64,000 bases of DNA from positions 6,706,001 to 6,770,000 of the forward strand of contig JAIUCV010000004.1 in the NCBI GenBank assembly GCA_026724425.1, read 5' to 3'. This DNA is from Erythrophleum ivorense (taxonomy: Eukaryota; Streptophyta; Magnoliopsida; Fabales; Fabaceae). How positions within the stretch are numbered: the stretch's first letter is position 1; every line of letters begins with the position of its first letter. The notes below the pieces were generated by a model that was not told where the DNA came from, searched no databases, and was given only the letters and a program-made list of their open reading frames with translations. A program made the translations under genes and the position numbers. Below, one piece after another: positions 1 through 13,005 of this stretch.

Positions 1-839
1 GTAGTTGAATTAGTAATAATTAAATATATATTTTAAAATTTTATATATTAAAATTTTAATATAACAAATAAATATTAGCAAATTTTAAATATTTGATTAT
101 TAATTTAATATTTTATAAAAATGTTTGAGAAATTTTTTTTAATTAAAAAATAAAAACTACGTATAATTAAAAGTTAAGAATATTTAATATTAAAATTTTG
201 GAGTTTTTAAATTGTATTAAAATTTCACTTATCATTAAAAAATGGCAATTTTAGCCAAACATTTTTATTCTTGAGAGAAATGATACTAGGAGATGGGATA
301 TAAGAAAGTACCAAAAATAACAAAGTATATGTTTTTTATTTCTTTTATATATTTATGTATGTGTGTGTGTATGTATGTATATGTATATAAAATTTTTCAT
401 ATTTCAATATCTTCTTTCTTTTAGTATTTTCTATTTTGGTCTGACCAATTTAAATTGGTTTTTGGTCTATTTAGTTTTGACTAGTTTAGTTTATTTTTAA
501 CCGATTTAACCAAATTTTGACCAGTTCTTTAATTGACCAATTTTTTTGGGCAACCGAACTGGACTAGGAACCTATTTCTGGTCTAACCGATTGAACTAAC
601 TTGTTTGGTCTTTTTTTTACTATGATTTAAGGATATTTCAAGTATTGGTTTTGGTTTTTTTTTTTTTATAATGGTTTATATAAATTGAAACTTGAAAATG
701 ATTTTGCTAAATCCTTACTGTTAGTTCATTGTAACATTAGAATCAAATGTAATTTGGTAAATGATTGGTGTGCTTACTTATAGCGTAAACATTTAGAACA
801 TATATTCAAGGAAAGATTAATAAAGAATGAGATTTTTTC
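1..839. other. AT-rich intergenic DNA, no gene
   Basis: No coding region is visible. Positions 430-620 are rich in short GGTT/AACC and CCGATT-type words, resembling the degenerate end of a MITE-like repeat such as the one at 63475-63640. The rest is low-complexity A/T. Confidence 0.5.
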
Positions 840-3470
840 TAAATTTGGATTTTACTAATCGTGGTTTATGTTTAGATTGTATTAACGGAAAATAAACCAA
901 ATACAACAAGAAAATAGCCACAAAAAGCACTTAGCTTGTTGAAATTATGCACATTAATGTATGTGGACCTTTTGATGCTTCATTTTTTGGTAGAAAAAAG
1001 TATTTCATCACCTTTTATAGATGATTTTTCACATTATGGTTTTGTCTATTTGCTTAAAGGAAAATCTCAAGCAATGAACACCCTTGAGGTGTATGTAAAT
1101 GAGGTTGAAAGACAATTAGACAAAAAAGTAAAAATTGTAAGATATGATAAAGATAATGAATATTATGGAAAATATGATGAATCAGGTCAATGTCTAGGTC
1201 CATTTGCAAAATTCCTTGGATGACATGGCATATGTGCACAATATAATATGCTAGGCACCACCTTAATAAAATGATGTTGCAGAAAGGCATAATTAGATTT
1301 TGGTCGATATGGTTAGGTGTATGATGTGTAAATCCTTATTACGTAAGCCATTATGGATGTATGCGTTGAAAAATGCAATGTATTTGCTTAACAAGGTTCC
1401 TTGTAAAGCAATTCCAAAAACCCCTTTTGAACTACAAACAGATAAGAAACATAATTTAAGGCATTTACATGTATAGGGTTACCTAATATAAGTAAGAATT
1501 TATAATCTACATGAAAAGAAATTAGATTCTCAAACATTTTATTGTCCAAACTATAGATCAAGAATTGTTGAAACTAGGAATGCAAGGTTCATGGAAAATG
1601 GTGAAGTTATTAGGAGTAATAAATGGCAAGATATGAATATAAAGGAAATTAAAGCAGATATTCCTCTACATGTAAGTATTTCTAGATCAATGCTTACTCC
1701 AAATATAATTCCAATGGTTGAAAATAACATTGAACAATGTTTGAATGATGAAACACTCCATAAAGAAACTAACTTACAAGCATTTGACCCACCTGAACCA
1801 CAAGAAATATCATTATGAAAATCTCAAAAAGAAAGGAGATTAGCCATTTGGAATGATTATATGATTTATTTACAAGAATTAGATTTTGATCTTGGAATTA
1901 GGAAAGATCCAATTTTCGATTTTACAAGCCATAGAAAGTGTTGAGTCTGAAAAGTGGATTAATACAATGAAAGAAGAAATGAAGTTTATGAAACAAAACA
2001 TAGTCTAGGATATTGTTGAATTGCCAGAAGGTTCAAAGCAAGTTAGGTATAAATGGGTTTTTAAGATCAAACATGGCTTAAATGGCAATATTGAATGATA
2101 TAAGGTTAGATTTATTACCAAAGACTACACTTAGAAAGGTGGCATTGCGTATACTAAGACTTTTATACTAGTCTCAAAGAAAGCTCTTTGAGAATTATTT
2201 TGGCATTGGTGGCTCATTATGATTTAGTGTTACACCAAATGGATATGAAAACAATCTTTCTTAATGTGGATCTTATGAAGGAAGTTTATATGGACCAATC
2301 AAAAGGTCTTGAGGTTCAAGGAAAATGTTGAATGGTGTATAAATTTAAAAAGTTAATATATGGACTTAAACAACCTTCCAAATAATGGCATATCAAATTT
2401 AACAATACCATAACATCCTTTGAATTTGAAGAAAATATGGTTGCTCGATATATAAATTGAAAGGCCAGTTGGAACGAGTTTATCTTTCTAGTTTTATATG
2501 TTAATGATATTTTGATTGTTGCTAATGATTAGGCTTGTTGTGTCAAATAAAAGATTTGTTCTCAAAGAATTTTGAGATGAATGATATGGGAAAAGCATCT
2601 CATATGATTGGAATTGAAATATTTCATAATAGATTACAAGGATTGTTGGGATTGTCCTAGAAGGCATATATCGAAAGAATTCTTTGGAGATTTAATATGG
2701 ACAAGTGTTCAGTTGAAATTATTCCCATACAAAAAGAGGGATGAATTTAGACTTAAGCAATACCCAAGAAATGATTTACAACATAAGCAAATGGAATTCA
2801 TTCCATGTGTTTTTGTTATAGGCAGTCTAATGTATTTAAAAACTTGCACCAGTCCAGATATCAATTTTGTGATTAGAATGCTAGGCATGTATCAAATCAA
2901 TCCAGAAATAGATCATTGGAAAACTACTAAGAAAGAATTAAGGTACTTACAAGGAACAAAGGAGAGCATGCTCACCCATAGAAAATCCAATCATTTAGAA
3001 GTACTTGGATACTCAGATTCAGATATTATTAGATGCCTTGATAGCATAAAGTTCGCATTTAGTTATCTATTCCTACTAATAGAATGAGTAATCTTGTGGA
3101 AAAGTATAAAAGAGTCAATTATTGTTTCATCCACTATGGAAGTAGAATTTGTGAATCATTATAAAGCAATAAATCAAGCATTATAGTTACAAAACTTTAT
3201 TTTAGGACATAGGTTGTCAACACCATTACCAAGTCACTAAAAATTTTTTGTGATAATGCTACAGCTGTCTTTTTCTTTAAGAATAACAAATACTCATATG
3301 GAACAAAGTATATTGAGTTAAACTTCTTTGTTATTAAAGGGGGGGTCGAGAAACAAAGAGTGTCTATTGAAAATATTAAAACTAGAGATGATTGTTGATC
3401 CTTTGACAAAAGGATTACAACCAAAATTATTTAAGGAACATATACATAGAATGGGTCTTAATTGTTTTTA
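840..3470 (+). pseudogene. Degenerate Ty1/copia polyprotein (integrase to RNase H)
   Basis: Plus-strand fragments follow copia pol order. A pre-integrase piece (DFTNRG..CLDCI) lies at about 850, and an integrase core with FIDDFSHYGFVYLL and an RYDKDNEYYG stretch at 940-1220. The RT start (KQVRYKWVFKIKHGLNG) is near 2040, and the RNase H-connected segment (GSLMYLKTCTSPDINFVIR) is at 2608-3087. The terminal DPLTKGLQPKLFKEHIHRMG motif is at 3395-3455. Stops and frameshifts occur every few hundred bases, so it cannot encode a working protein. The 5' gag end and the 5' LTR are not seen. A PPT-like GGGCAAGTGGAAAAA at 3855-3869, directly before TGTTATAATG, could mark a 3' LTR start, but no matching 5' LTR was found. 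Confidence 0.85.
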
Positions 3471-3587
3471 TGATTGATATTTATTATGATGATATTGATA
3501 CTTTAAACTTAATTATTTGTCTCATGTTACTAATAATAGTGTACATATAGTAGTTATTCTAGTTGATTTAACTGGAAAGGTTTTATA

Positions 3588-4690
3588 AGACATTATAATG
3601 GACCATAATGAAATTATATAGGTATATAATCAATGTTTATAAACCTTATATATATATATATATATATATATAGTGAGTTACAAATATTGTAGTATATGAA
3701 AAGAAGTATATTATAGAAATTATATACAATCACCATAACTCATATTTGACGGTTTATCATCTTATGGTAAGTATGATGATAGTATCAAATGAGATTTGTT
3801 TTTATGTGTGCCTAATGTTTATGCTATTAAGACAATAATGTTGTCTACTTATTAGGGCAAGTGGAAAAATGTTATAATGTGGCTTGATAATGAGATAAAT
3901 AATTAAGTTTTATCTTTAACTTTAAATAATTAAAGATAATTATGTTTATATATATATATATTGTTGTTTTAATAGTTGAATAAATCTCAGCTATACATCT
4001 AATTATGTAATGGATATATCAGATTAAAAGAATTTAAAATATACTTAAATGGTCATCTCTCTGCCCATTAAGCAATTATACATGATTGCAAAAGATAGAC
4101 GATACGTGAAATTGCAGAGTCAATTCTCATTTTGTAAAGAAGATTTGGTATACCGACTGAGAAAAGGAAAATGGAGAGAAATCAATCAAGTAAAATGATT
4201 TCTTATAGTTTCTTCTTCTTCTATGCCAGATATGTTTCTCGATTCAATTATATAATCATGAATATCCAAGATTTAGGCCTATGCTGAAATAAATGAAAAT
4301 TACATATTACCAAAATACATTAATTAACGTGCTATGTCAATATGTGGTCGTTAAGGGTTAATGAACATAAACGATGGAGTATAGAGTTTAAAATTTATAA
4401 GGATTAATTAGTATAGTCCTAATTTTTTAGAAACTAAATAAGACAAAAAGAACTTTAAAGACCAAATTATTAATATAGTCCAACATTAAATAAAATATTG
4501 TGAGATGATATGAAAAATAAACAGAATATCTATGAAGAATTAGCTAAAAAGAGGGGTACGGTTGCTATTATTTGTGGACCATGATAAAATTATATAAGTA
4601 TATGATTAATGTTTATGGACCTTGTATGGTAAGTTATAAATGTTATAATATATGGAAGGAAGTATAGTATAGTTTGCTATTATTTGGAAG
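3588..4690. repeat. Two diverged direct copies of a ~110-bp segment
   Basis: The segment at about 3598-3716 (gaccataatgaaattatata onward) recurs at about 4577-4685 in the same orientation, with scattered differences and a TA-repeat expansion in the first copy. It lies just downstream of the copia remnant and may be an LTR fragment. Confidence 0.55.
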
Positions 4691-5747
4691 AGCATGAGAT
4701 ACTAGATAAATTATGATTTTATTACGATGTTTCTTTTATTCTAAGTGGGAGAAACTGGGAATGAAATACAAAAATAATAATATATTCACCAAGTATAATT
4801 TACCCTAAAATCAAACCAATTGAAGTTGTAATGTCTGATGCATTTTTAAGTCCTTCTCACACTTTTGCAGTCACACATAAGCAAAATGTTGAATCGTGTT
4901 AGCTAATTAATTTGGCATGAGGAACTGGAAAGAAAAAAAAAATTGTTCAAGGGAAAAAATAGAGATATGGGGCTTCAAGATTTAGAGAATTTCAATCTTG
5001 CTATACTTGCCAAATAGAGTTGGAGAAGATTAACAGATTCTAATAAGCTGAGAGTTAGAATTAATTTTTAAAGGAATTTACTTTCCCGGTACAAATTTCT
5101 TTTATGCAAAATGGTACATAAAGTCTGCTTGGCGCATTCTTGGATTTTTGTCCAAAATGTTAAAAAGGCTTAGCTGGAGACTGAAACATGAGAAAGGGGT
5201 TCTGTTCTAAAGTTGGTACTGAAAAAGAATGCGTGGTCCATCTTTCTCTGTCGAAAGTTTTAAAACTGTTTTCAGAATAAGTTGAAATACAACATCTATT
5301 AATTAACATTTAATTTAATTTGTACATGTGAGATTTATTATATGAAATAAGTTTTGATCGATAAAATATATATATATATATATATATAAAAGAATTGTTG
5401 ACAATAATTTAGAAAATAACTTTAAAAATTCAATATGACAAAAAGCAGGTATCAATTACCAATTAATTGACATGAGTATAAAATAGAAGATTTACCCCTA
5501 GAAAGATACCAGTCGAATAGTGAAAAAGACCAATCGATTGGATCAATATAGAGGATAACAAATTATAATCCTATAGGTGTCAATTGATTGGCTTATAGAC
5601 GACTATTCTAGATAGATCAATCAATTGGTAGTCAACCCAGTCAACTAGTTTAAGATAGAGAAACAAAGAGTTGCTTCTATATACTTGTAGTTGATTAGTC
5701 ATTGAGACTAGTTAACTTGAAACAGTACGACAATTGATTAATTTATG
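4691..5747. other. Intergenic DNA, no gene seen
   Basis: No coding signal is visible. A TA dinucleotide tract lies near 5366-5390. A stretch rich in CAATCGATTG and CAATTGATTG words lies at 5520-5640, whose origin I do not recognise. It directly borders the copia insertion. Confidence 0.5.
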
Positions 5748-5754
5748 TGAGCAG

Positions 5755-5929
5755 TGTTTGAACAGAGAAAATGAGAGCAAATGAATAGGAAAGATAGAAC
5801 TGATTCATTACATTATTTCTTCACGATAACTTGTGTTTATATACAGTGGTTCTCTAGCTTCGGTTGCACAACTAACTAACTCACTAATTATTTGACAGCT
5901 TGATATTTGTTACACTAACTGACTCAACA
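5755..5929 (-). repeat. 3' LTR of the copia element
   Basis: This is a 175-bp copy of the LTR at 16985-17159. The adjoining minus-strand sequence upstream (5930-5945, CTCAGGGTGCG) sits where the polypurine tract should be but is only partly purine. Confidence 0.93.
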
Positions 5930-6095
5930 CGCACCCTGAGACCAAGCTAGGTCAATGGTGTTCACTCTTATCATGCCCCTTCTGAAAACCAAGGCCCCTT
6001 CTAAAAACAAGAGTGCAGTTGACAAGATAGATAATTACAAAAGGAAAACAGAGGAGACAATAAGACAAGTAACATCATTCCTCTGTGAACTAACA

Positions 6096-8347
6096 TCATT
6101 CCTCTATGAACTGAGGATCAATAACTCTGAGCTTCGAACGTAGGCTTGTGAATCTAGCTCCTGCAATTGGTTTGGTGAGAACGTCTGCTATCTGTTCATG
6201 GGACCTGACATGCTTTACTTCAAGTTGATGGCTTATAACTTTCTCCCGAACGAAGTATAAATCTAGTTCAAGATGTTTTGTTCTGGCATGAAGAACTGGA
6301 TTGGCAGACAATGACACAATACTGATATTGTCACAATGAACAAGTGGAGGACTCCCAAGTTTAACACCTAGCTCCTTCAATAAAGACTCAATCCATGTTA
6401 CTTCTGCTACACAGTTTGCCAAGCTACGGTACTCAGCCTCAGTGCTACTTCTAGACACTACTGACTGCTTCTTGGAAGACCAGGAGATAAGATTTCCTCC
6501 TAAGAACACAGCATAACTGCTGACAGACCGTCTATCATCAACATCTGTTGCCCAGTCAGCATCACAGTAGGCAAAGAGATCTAGCTTTGACATACTTTGA
6601 AGCTGTAAACCATAACACATAGTACCACTGAGGTACCGCAATATTCTTTTAACTGCTGTCCAGTGTGGTTGTTGAGGATTGTGCATAAATTGACACACCT
6701 TGCTCACTGCAAAAGACAACTCAGGACGTGTGATAGTAATGTATTGCAATGCACCTACTACTGAACGATATAAGCTGATATCTGCCAGTGGCTCTGCCAT
6801 ATCTTTGCTAAGTTTCGGTGATACAACCATGGGAGTATCTACTGGTTTAGATGTTGCAAAACCAGCCGTTTGAAGTAAATCCTTGATGTACTTAGTTTGT
6901 GACATGTGAAGCCCTCCATCATCAGTATGTTTGACCTCTATCCCGAGGAAGTAACTAAGTGTACCAAGGTCTTTAAGAGCAAATTGGCTATGTAATTGAG
7001 GTACTAGGTTATGGATCTCTGCTTCTGAGCTGCCCGTGATGATTATGTCATCAACATAGACAAGAATCATGGTGATAGAGGACTCAGATGCACGAACCAG
7101 CAGAGAGGAATCACACTTTGTTGTTACAAAACCGAGGCCATGCAATGTTGTGGTTAGTTTTTCAAACCAAGCTCGAGGAGCTTGTTTGATTCCATAGAGA
7201 GCTTTGTTTAGCTTGCATACTAGAGAGGTATCTTTGTCTTCAAAGCCCGGCGGTTGAACCATGTAGACCTCTTCTTTCAAATCTCCATTTAAGAACGCAT
7301 TATTTACATCTAATTGCCGTATATGCCATTTGTGAGATAATGTAAGAGTGAGAACGACTCTGATAGTAGCAGGTTTAACTACTGGACTGAAGGTCTCAGA
7401 ATAATCAAAGCCATATTGTTGATGATAACATTTGGCTACTAATCTAGCCTTATATTTCAGAATTGAACCATCAGGATTCCTTTTGATTTTAAAAACCCAC
7501 CGACAACTAATGGATTTTCTGTTCTGTGGTAGTGGCACTAAACTCCATGTATTATTCTTCTGTAGAGCTTGATACTCATCTAGCATCGCTGCTTTCCATT
7601 CTGGTTGTTCTAGTGCTTCGATAACTGTTGATGGCTCAAAGACCTCTGGTAGAATAATAGCAGCAGTGAACACTTTTGGTTTATGAATACCAGCTTTAGC
7701 TCGAGTTATCATGTGGTGCATATTCTGTGGTGGAGTAGAAGGCTCTGCAGAGGACTCCACTGAAGCATTTGATGGATCTTGAGAAATAAAATCAACAGCA
7801 GTAGGAACCATTGTATTTGTTGAGCCTCTATTGGTCATAGACAAAGGCTGACAACCAAAAATTTCTTGTTGAGCTACAGGAATAGAAGCTGGCAGAGGGA
7901 CCGATGGAGATACTTTAACAGTGGTTGTACCGTTGCTAAACAACTCCTTGTAAGGAAACACTTTCTCATCAAATAAAACATCTCTAGAAATATAGACTTT
8001 GCCTTCTGAACTAAGGCACTTGTAGCCTTTGTGCAACAAACTCCTTCCCAAATAAATACATTGGACTAATCTAAAGGCCATTTTATTAGCTTGATATGGC
8101 CTGATATTAGGGTAGCATGAACACCCAAAGACTTTGAGGGTCATATAGTCTGGCTTGACTCCAACCAGCATCTCCCATGGACTTTTGTTCTTTAAAATAG
8201 GCGTGGGCAGCATATTAATAATTTGTGTAGCTTCAGTGAAGGCATCTTCCCATATGTGCAAGGGCAATGAAGCGTGGGCCAGCATTGAGAGACCCATTTC
8301 AACTACATGCCTGTGTTTTCTTTCAACCTTTCCATTCTGTGCATGTG
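6096..8347 (-). pseudogene. Copia integrase C-terminus, reverse transcriptase and RNase H
   Basis: The downstream half of the split polyprotein starts with the integrase motif AQNGKVERKHRHVVEMG, which carries the third catalytic acidic residue. It continues through the copia integrase-RT linker, the RT (WKAAMLDEYQALQKNNTW, LVYVDDIIITG with the YVDD active site) and RNase H (AYCDADWATDVDDRRS, SRSSTEAEYRSLA, VHCDN). It ends with ADVLTKPIAG. The open frame has no internal stop. Removing the nested insertion and one copy of CATAA would keep the frame across the break, so the element was probably coding-competent when the gypsy chimera landed in it. Confidence 0.92.
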
Positions 8348-8352
8348 CATAA

Positions 8353-8600
8353 TGTAACAACCCAGAAAAAAAGAAAAGAGAAAAGAAAAGAGAAAAGAAA
8401 TGAGGAAAGAAAAGGGAAAGAGAAGCTGGAAAATTTTCGCAGAGTTAAGAATTTTCTAAGTCTTCTCGCCATAGCGAGATATGGAATCGCCGTAGCGAGA
8501 ATGCCTATTCGCCGTAACGAGTATGTTCCTAGCTATAGCGAGTGCGGCATTCCATATAGAAACTAGTGAGTTGCTCGCCGTAGCGAAATTGTTCCTAGCT
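8353..8600 (+). repeat. LTR-like block A, left copy (truncated)
   Basis: It starts TGTAACAACCCAG and matches the first ~270 bp of 13006-13740, lacking a ~21-bp repeat unit and differing at a few bases. At CCTAGCT (8594-8600) it leaves the homology and runs into the inverted gag-protease block. The 17-mer at 8594-8610 is the exact reverse complement of 10598-10614. Confidence 0.85.
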
Positions 8601-8610
8601 TCATGCTTGT

Positions 8611-10204
8611 ACTGAGAAGAAGACCAAATACCCTGACAACCATGCCCTAGAGATCTCTCGGCTTGGGAAGTGGTCATGACAGACAACTCAGCCCTAGTAC
8701 TAGGCACAGTCCCACATTCAGGTAAAGTAACACATCTGTGACTACAATCTAGTGTGGCATTATTGGTAGACATCCAGTTCATACCAATGATCACATCTAT
8801 TTCAATGAAGGGCATGCATATCAAATCAAGGGTGGTCAGGCAATGATTAAACTGGATCACACAATTCAAGCAAGCATGGGAAGTGATGGCTCGGTTTCCA
8901 GTAGGGGTAGATACATGCAACTCATTTGGCAATGTATGCATACTCAGACCCGACCTCTTAACACAGTCATATGATATGAAAGAATGGCTAGCGCCCGAAT
9001 CAAATAAGGCAGTCACTGAAAAATCATTTATCTTAATAGTACCTTGAATCAGACTCGGGGATTGACTAGCCTCTTGCTGTGATAGGGCAAAAACTCTACC
9101 CTGGGTCTGCGGTCTAGGAGGTGGAGCCATCTCTCTCTGCTGTGCGATCGGTAGAGGGGCCTGTAGGGGAACTTGCATGCAGTCTCTGGCTATGTGCCCC
9201 GGCCTGCCACATCGATAGCATACGTTCTGCCCCGCATAACACAGCCAGGTACCGTGATTCCTGCCACACTGGGGACATATGAGAGGTGGAGCGTTGCCTC
9301 TACTAGACTGAGTCTTCTTCTTCTTCCCTCTTTGGTTCCACTGACTTTTCCCACCTCTACGGCTTGTTACTGCCGGCTGGGAACCATCTCTAGATCTCTT
9401 AGGCTCAGGGAGGGGAAGTAATGGTCTGGCGCTGGAGGTAGGTTGCATCATCCTGAGATTCGTTTCTGTTACTCTGCATACTTCTACTAGGGTATGGAAA
9501 TGCCTGATTCTCTGTGGCACTACCCTGTCTCGGATCTCAGGGAGCAAACCCTTCTCTAGCCTATCTGCCCTCCATTTCTCATCATCATGTCTCTGGAGGT
9601 ATGAGGAATATCTAGAGAGCTCGATAAACTTTGCTACATATTGGTCCACGGACATCCCCGGTGTCTGTCTTAGCAGAATGAACTCTGACTCCTTCTCATC
9701 TCTATTGGAGTCGGGGAAGTACTTCTCGTGGAATACCTCGAGGAATGCCTCCCATGTGATCGGGACGTTCCTCGCTCTCAGTATCGGTTTAGTGCCCTTC
9801 CACCAATATATTGCTTCTTTTCTTAACTGGAAAGCCGCCATCTTGGCTTTCTGCTCAGAAGTGCACTCCATAACCTCGAAGATCTGCTCTAGTTCAATGA
9901 TCCAGGCCTCGGCTCTGTCTGCACTCATCTCACCATTAAAGGTGGGAGGCCCGAACTTTCTGAACTGAGTAACTACTTTTCTGGTCGAGGGCTGCTGCTC
10001 AGCAGGAGGCATCTGAGCTGGTGGAACTGGGGCTACAGCCTGCATATGTGGCTGTGCATCTGTAGGAGTCGCCCCTGAATGCTCAGGACGATCTGAGTGT
10101 GGAACTGGCTGAGGAGGGGGAGGTGTAGGACCTTGGCTATCTCTCTCAGCAAGCCGTTCTTGTAGCTGCATGATAACAGCTTGCTGCTGAAATGGAAAAG
10201 CCAA
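8611..10204 (-). pseudogene. Gypsy gag and retropepsin, inverted within the insertion
   Basis: A minus-strand open frame with a proline/glutamine-rich N-terminus is followed by the retrotransposon gag domain (FGPPTFNGEMSADRAEAWI ... AIYWWKG ... FIELSRYSSYL). A basic stretch comes next, then a CCHC knuckle CYRCGRPGHIARDC and a retropepsin ALFDSGASHSFIS with IDVIIGMNWM. The first ATG in frame is at 10171-10169, and the frame is open further upstream. At the 3' end the frame crosses at about 8610 into reverse-complement LTR block A, so RT does not follow. The conserved region that should lead into RT (here ending GHGCQGIWSS) lies just before the break, and the matching RT start is at about 13747 on the other strand. 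Confidence 0.9.
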
Positions 10205-11122
10205 TAACCCTATAGCCGAGGTGAGGATGAGCCGAAGCCCTAAGTTGGTTGAGCCATGTCTCCCAAAATGAGGTTGACTCCCAAAGAGTAAGGGTGAGTC
10301 TAAGTACCTCTAAAAGTATGGGAAGGCAAATCCAAAAGCCATAAGGGAAGGGGTGAGGCCGATCCAAGTACTCAGCGAGCTCATGAATGTTATCCATGAC
10401 CATTTCACATGTTTTAAATGTTTTTCATCATGTTTTATATGCTAACATGCCATACATGCATAATGAGACTTGTTGCATGCAATATATATATGTTTGAATG
10501 AGAGTTGAACTACTGAGATTCTCTGAATCTCACCCCCTCTCCACCATCCAACCATGCCAGGTGGCCCAAGTGAGATTAGGGATGAGAGCAACCACCAACA
10601 AGCATGAAGCTAGGGATATAGAGATGAAGAAGAATGTAAAGTTTTCGTGATACATTGTATATGAGAATGTACATGAGATGTAAATGATGTATATGATGTA
10701 GCATGTACAAATATTGTAAGACAATGTATGTATTAATGATGAATGTATGAGAATGAGCTTTAAGATGAATGAAAGAGCATGGTTGAATGAGAAAGAATCA
10801 ATGATAGCCTAGTATATAGGGGTGCATAAGTGGGCATGGGGTAGTGAGTTTCCCCAATCTAAGTTAGAAATCATGTCATCCGAGGGGCAAACGTAGTCCA
10901 ATGGCTACGAAATTTTATACACAAAAACTAGATGGTCACAGTGACTTGTAGGAATTGGAAGCACCTCATTTAGAGGTCCAGAGAGGAAGTTATGCAATTT
11001 CGAAGTTCCTGTCCAGAATCAGACACCCAACCAGACCCGAGGTACTATTTCATCAGTTTTCGGGGAATTGGCTTGGTGAACTGATCTGGAGATATTTTTC
11101 TCCTCTAGCTAACATCCACATC
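10205..11122. other. Unassigned non-coding part of the gypsy chimera
   Basis: This stretch lies between the gag start and block B. On the minus strand it would be LTR or leader sequence upstream of gag. No clear primer site is seen, only a poor match near 10515-10535. On the plus strand it could instead be part of an LTR joined to block B. The sequence alone does not decide between these. Confidence 0.5.
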
Positions 11123-11675
11123 TTTCCATATAGATATAGTTTATGAGCATTGGATTTTTGTGGAATTAGTTAGACATTTTCAAAGTCCATATCAGTAAAC
11201 TGTGACAGCAAAGAAGCCCCCTCTGACCAGTGAACTATTTCGATGTCAAACGCAGAATGAGTGAGAGATTGAGACTTCTAAGTATTTTTATCATGGAATA
11301 GACGTCTCAAAATTTCTAGAATGACCTAGATCATGTAGATACGATTTTTCTGCATTTAGTTATGAATTTCCAAAGTTAGCCCAGAAAAGAAGCAAAATCT
11401 GCCCATAGCGAAAATGCATGTCTCCAATCCCTTTTTGCTTTCCATGAGTTCTAAGCATATAGTGGGGATTGAAATAAGTCTCAATAGAGTAATTGAGCAT
11501 GAGGAATCAGAGAGAGAGCTCAACCGGTCCATATTACTTCTAAGTGGAGCTCTACCCACACATAGTGCTGAGAGAGAGTAAGCATAAGGTAGAGAAAGTG
11601 TCTCCCTTATGAGTTCCGCATTGCCATATGGGCTAGAGAGCACGTTGGGTATGAGCTAGAGGTTAAGGTGTCACA
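11123..11675. repeat. LTR-like block B, left copy
   Basis: These 553 bp align without gaps to 14468-15020. I count about four mismatches by eye. Read on the minus strand it starts TGTGACACCTTAACC, a typical gypsy LTR start. Read on the plus strand it ends GGTGTCACA. Confidence 0.88.
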
Positions 11676-12959
11676 TTTGGTGGTACATCAATACTTCTGG
11701 GAATTCCCCCTCTCCCTTAATAAGTACACGATTCATCCGGGTAGCAATAAGATGTACCAGGATCTGAAAAGATTGTTCTGGTGGCCCGGGATGAAAGCAG
11801 ACATAGCAGACTATGTCTCCCGATATTTAGTATGTCAAAGAGTGAAAATAGAGCATCAGAAACCAGCAGGGTTGCTTCAGCCTCTAGATATCCCAGAGTG
11901 GAAGTGGGATAGCATAGCTATGGATTTTGTTATGGGGTTGCCCAGGACATTATCGAGCTATGATGCAATATGGGTGATAGTGGATAGGTTAACAAAGTCA
12001 GCGCACTTTTTACCTATGAAAGCCACTTATACCCTAGATAAGTTAGCCCAGCTGTACATCAGGGAGATAGTTAGACTGCATGGTGTGCCCAAGAGCATAG
12101 TATCAGATAGAGATTCCAGATTCACATCGAATTTCTGGAGATCATTGCAAGATGCTTTAGGCACTAACTCAGATTTAGCACAGCCTACCACCCTCAGAAA
12201 GATGGACAAACAGAGAGAACCATCCAAACCATAGAAGACATGTTAAGGGCATGTGTGCTGGAAATGAAAGGGAACGGGGATACATACTTGCCTCTAGCAG
12301 AGTTTGCCTACAATAACAGTTATCATGCTAGTATACAGATGGCACCGTATGAGGCATTGTATGGGAGGAAGTGTAGATCTCCAATGTGTTGGATTGAGTT
12401 AGGAGAGCGGAGCCTTATAGGCCCAGAGTTAGTGGATCAGACCTCTAGACAGATAGAAACCATTAGAAAGAAACTTCTGACGGCCCAAAGTAGACAGAAA
12501 AGCTATGCTGATAAGCGTAGGAGGCCGTTAGAGTTTGAGGTCGGAGATCATGTTTTCATCAAGGTATCTCCATCCACAGGAATAGGTCGATCCATTAAAA
12601 GTAAGAAGCTCAGTCCCAAGTACATAGGTCCTTTCCAAATTCTAGATAAAGTAGGACCTGTGGCATACAGACTAGCTCTTCCTCCAAATATAAGCCAAGT
12701 GCACAATGTATTCCATGTTTCCCAATTGAAAAAGTACCAGCCCGACCCCTCACATGTCATAGAATATGAGAATATGCAGTTACAGGAGAATCTATCTTAT
12801 ATAGTATCGCCAGAACGGATCGTGGATGCTAGACTCAAGCAATTACGGCATAAGACGATACCGTTGGTGAGAGTGGTTTGGAAGGGTTTGTCACCCGAAG
12901 AAGCCACATGGGAATTGGAGGAGGATATAAGGAAGAAACATCTCGAACTCTTCCCATGA
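11676..12959 (+). pseudogene. Gypsy integrase with chromodomain, one frameshift
   Basis: The start is a zinc-binding region (HPG ... CQRVKIEHQ). The integrase core follows, with acidic residues in SIAMDFVMGLPRT and IVSDRDSRF. A one-base deletion near 12166 shifts the frame. The third catalytic acidic residue lies in the second frame near 12213, and the long second frame starts at 12240 (MLRACVLEMKGNGDTYLPL). That frame holds the GPY/F-type region (LSPKYIGPFQIL) and a C-terminal chromodomain-like end (RVVWKGLSPEEATWELEEDI). Chromodomains mark the chromovirus branch of Ty3/gypsy. The RNase H that should precede it is absent, because block B abuts its 5' end. Confidence 0.9.
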
Positions 12960-12990
12960 GGTATGTTTAAATTTCGGGGACGAAATTTTT

Positions 12991-13005
12991 ATAAGGAGGG
13001 TAGAA
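12991..13005 (+). promoter_or_regulatory. Polypurine tract of the gypsy element
   Basis: ATAAGGAGGGTAGAA lies directly before TGTAACAACCC and downstream of the chromodomain stop. This is the correct position for plus-strand priming of a plus-orientation gypsy element. Confidence 0.85.

Noticed and set aside
11356..11643. 95-codon minus-strand open frame, repeated identically at 14701-14988
   Set aside because: The duplication is of the whole LTR-like block B. The open frame shows no retroelement or host domain and is probably incidental.
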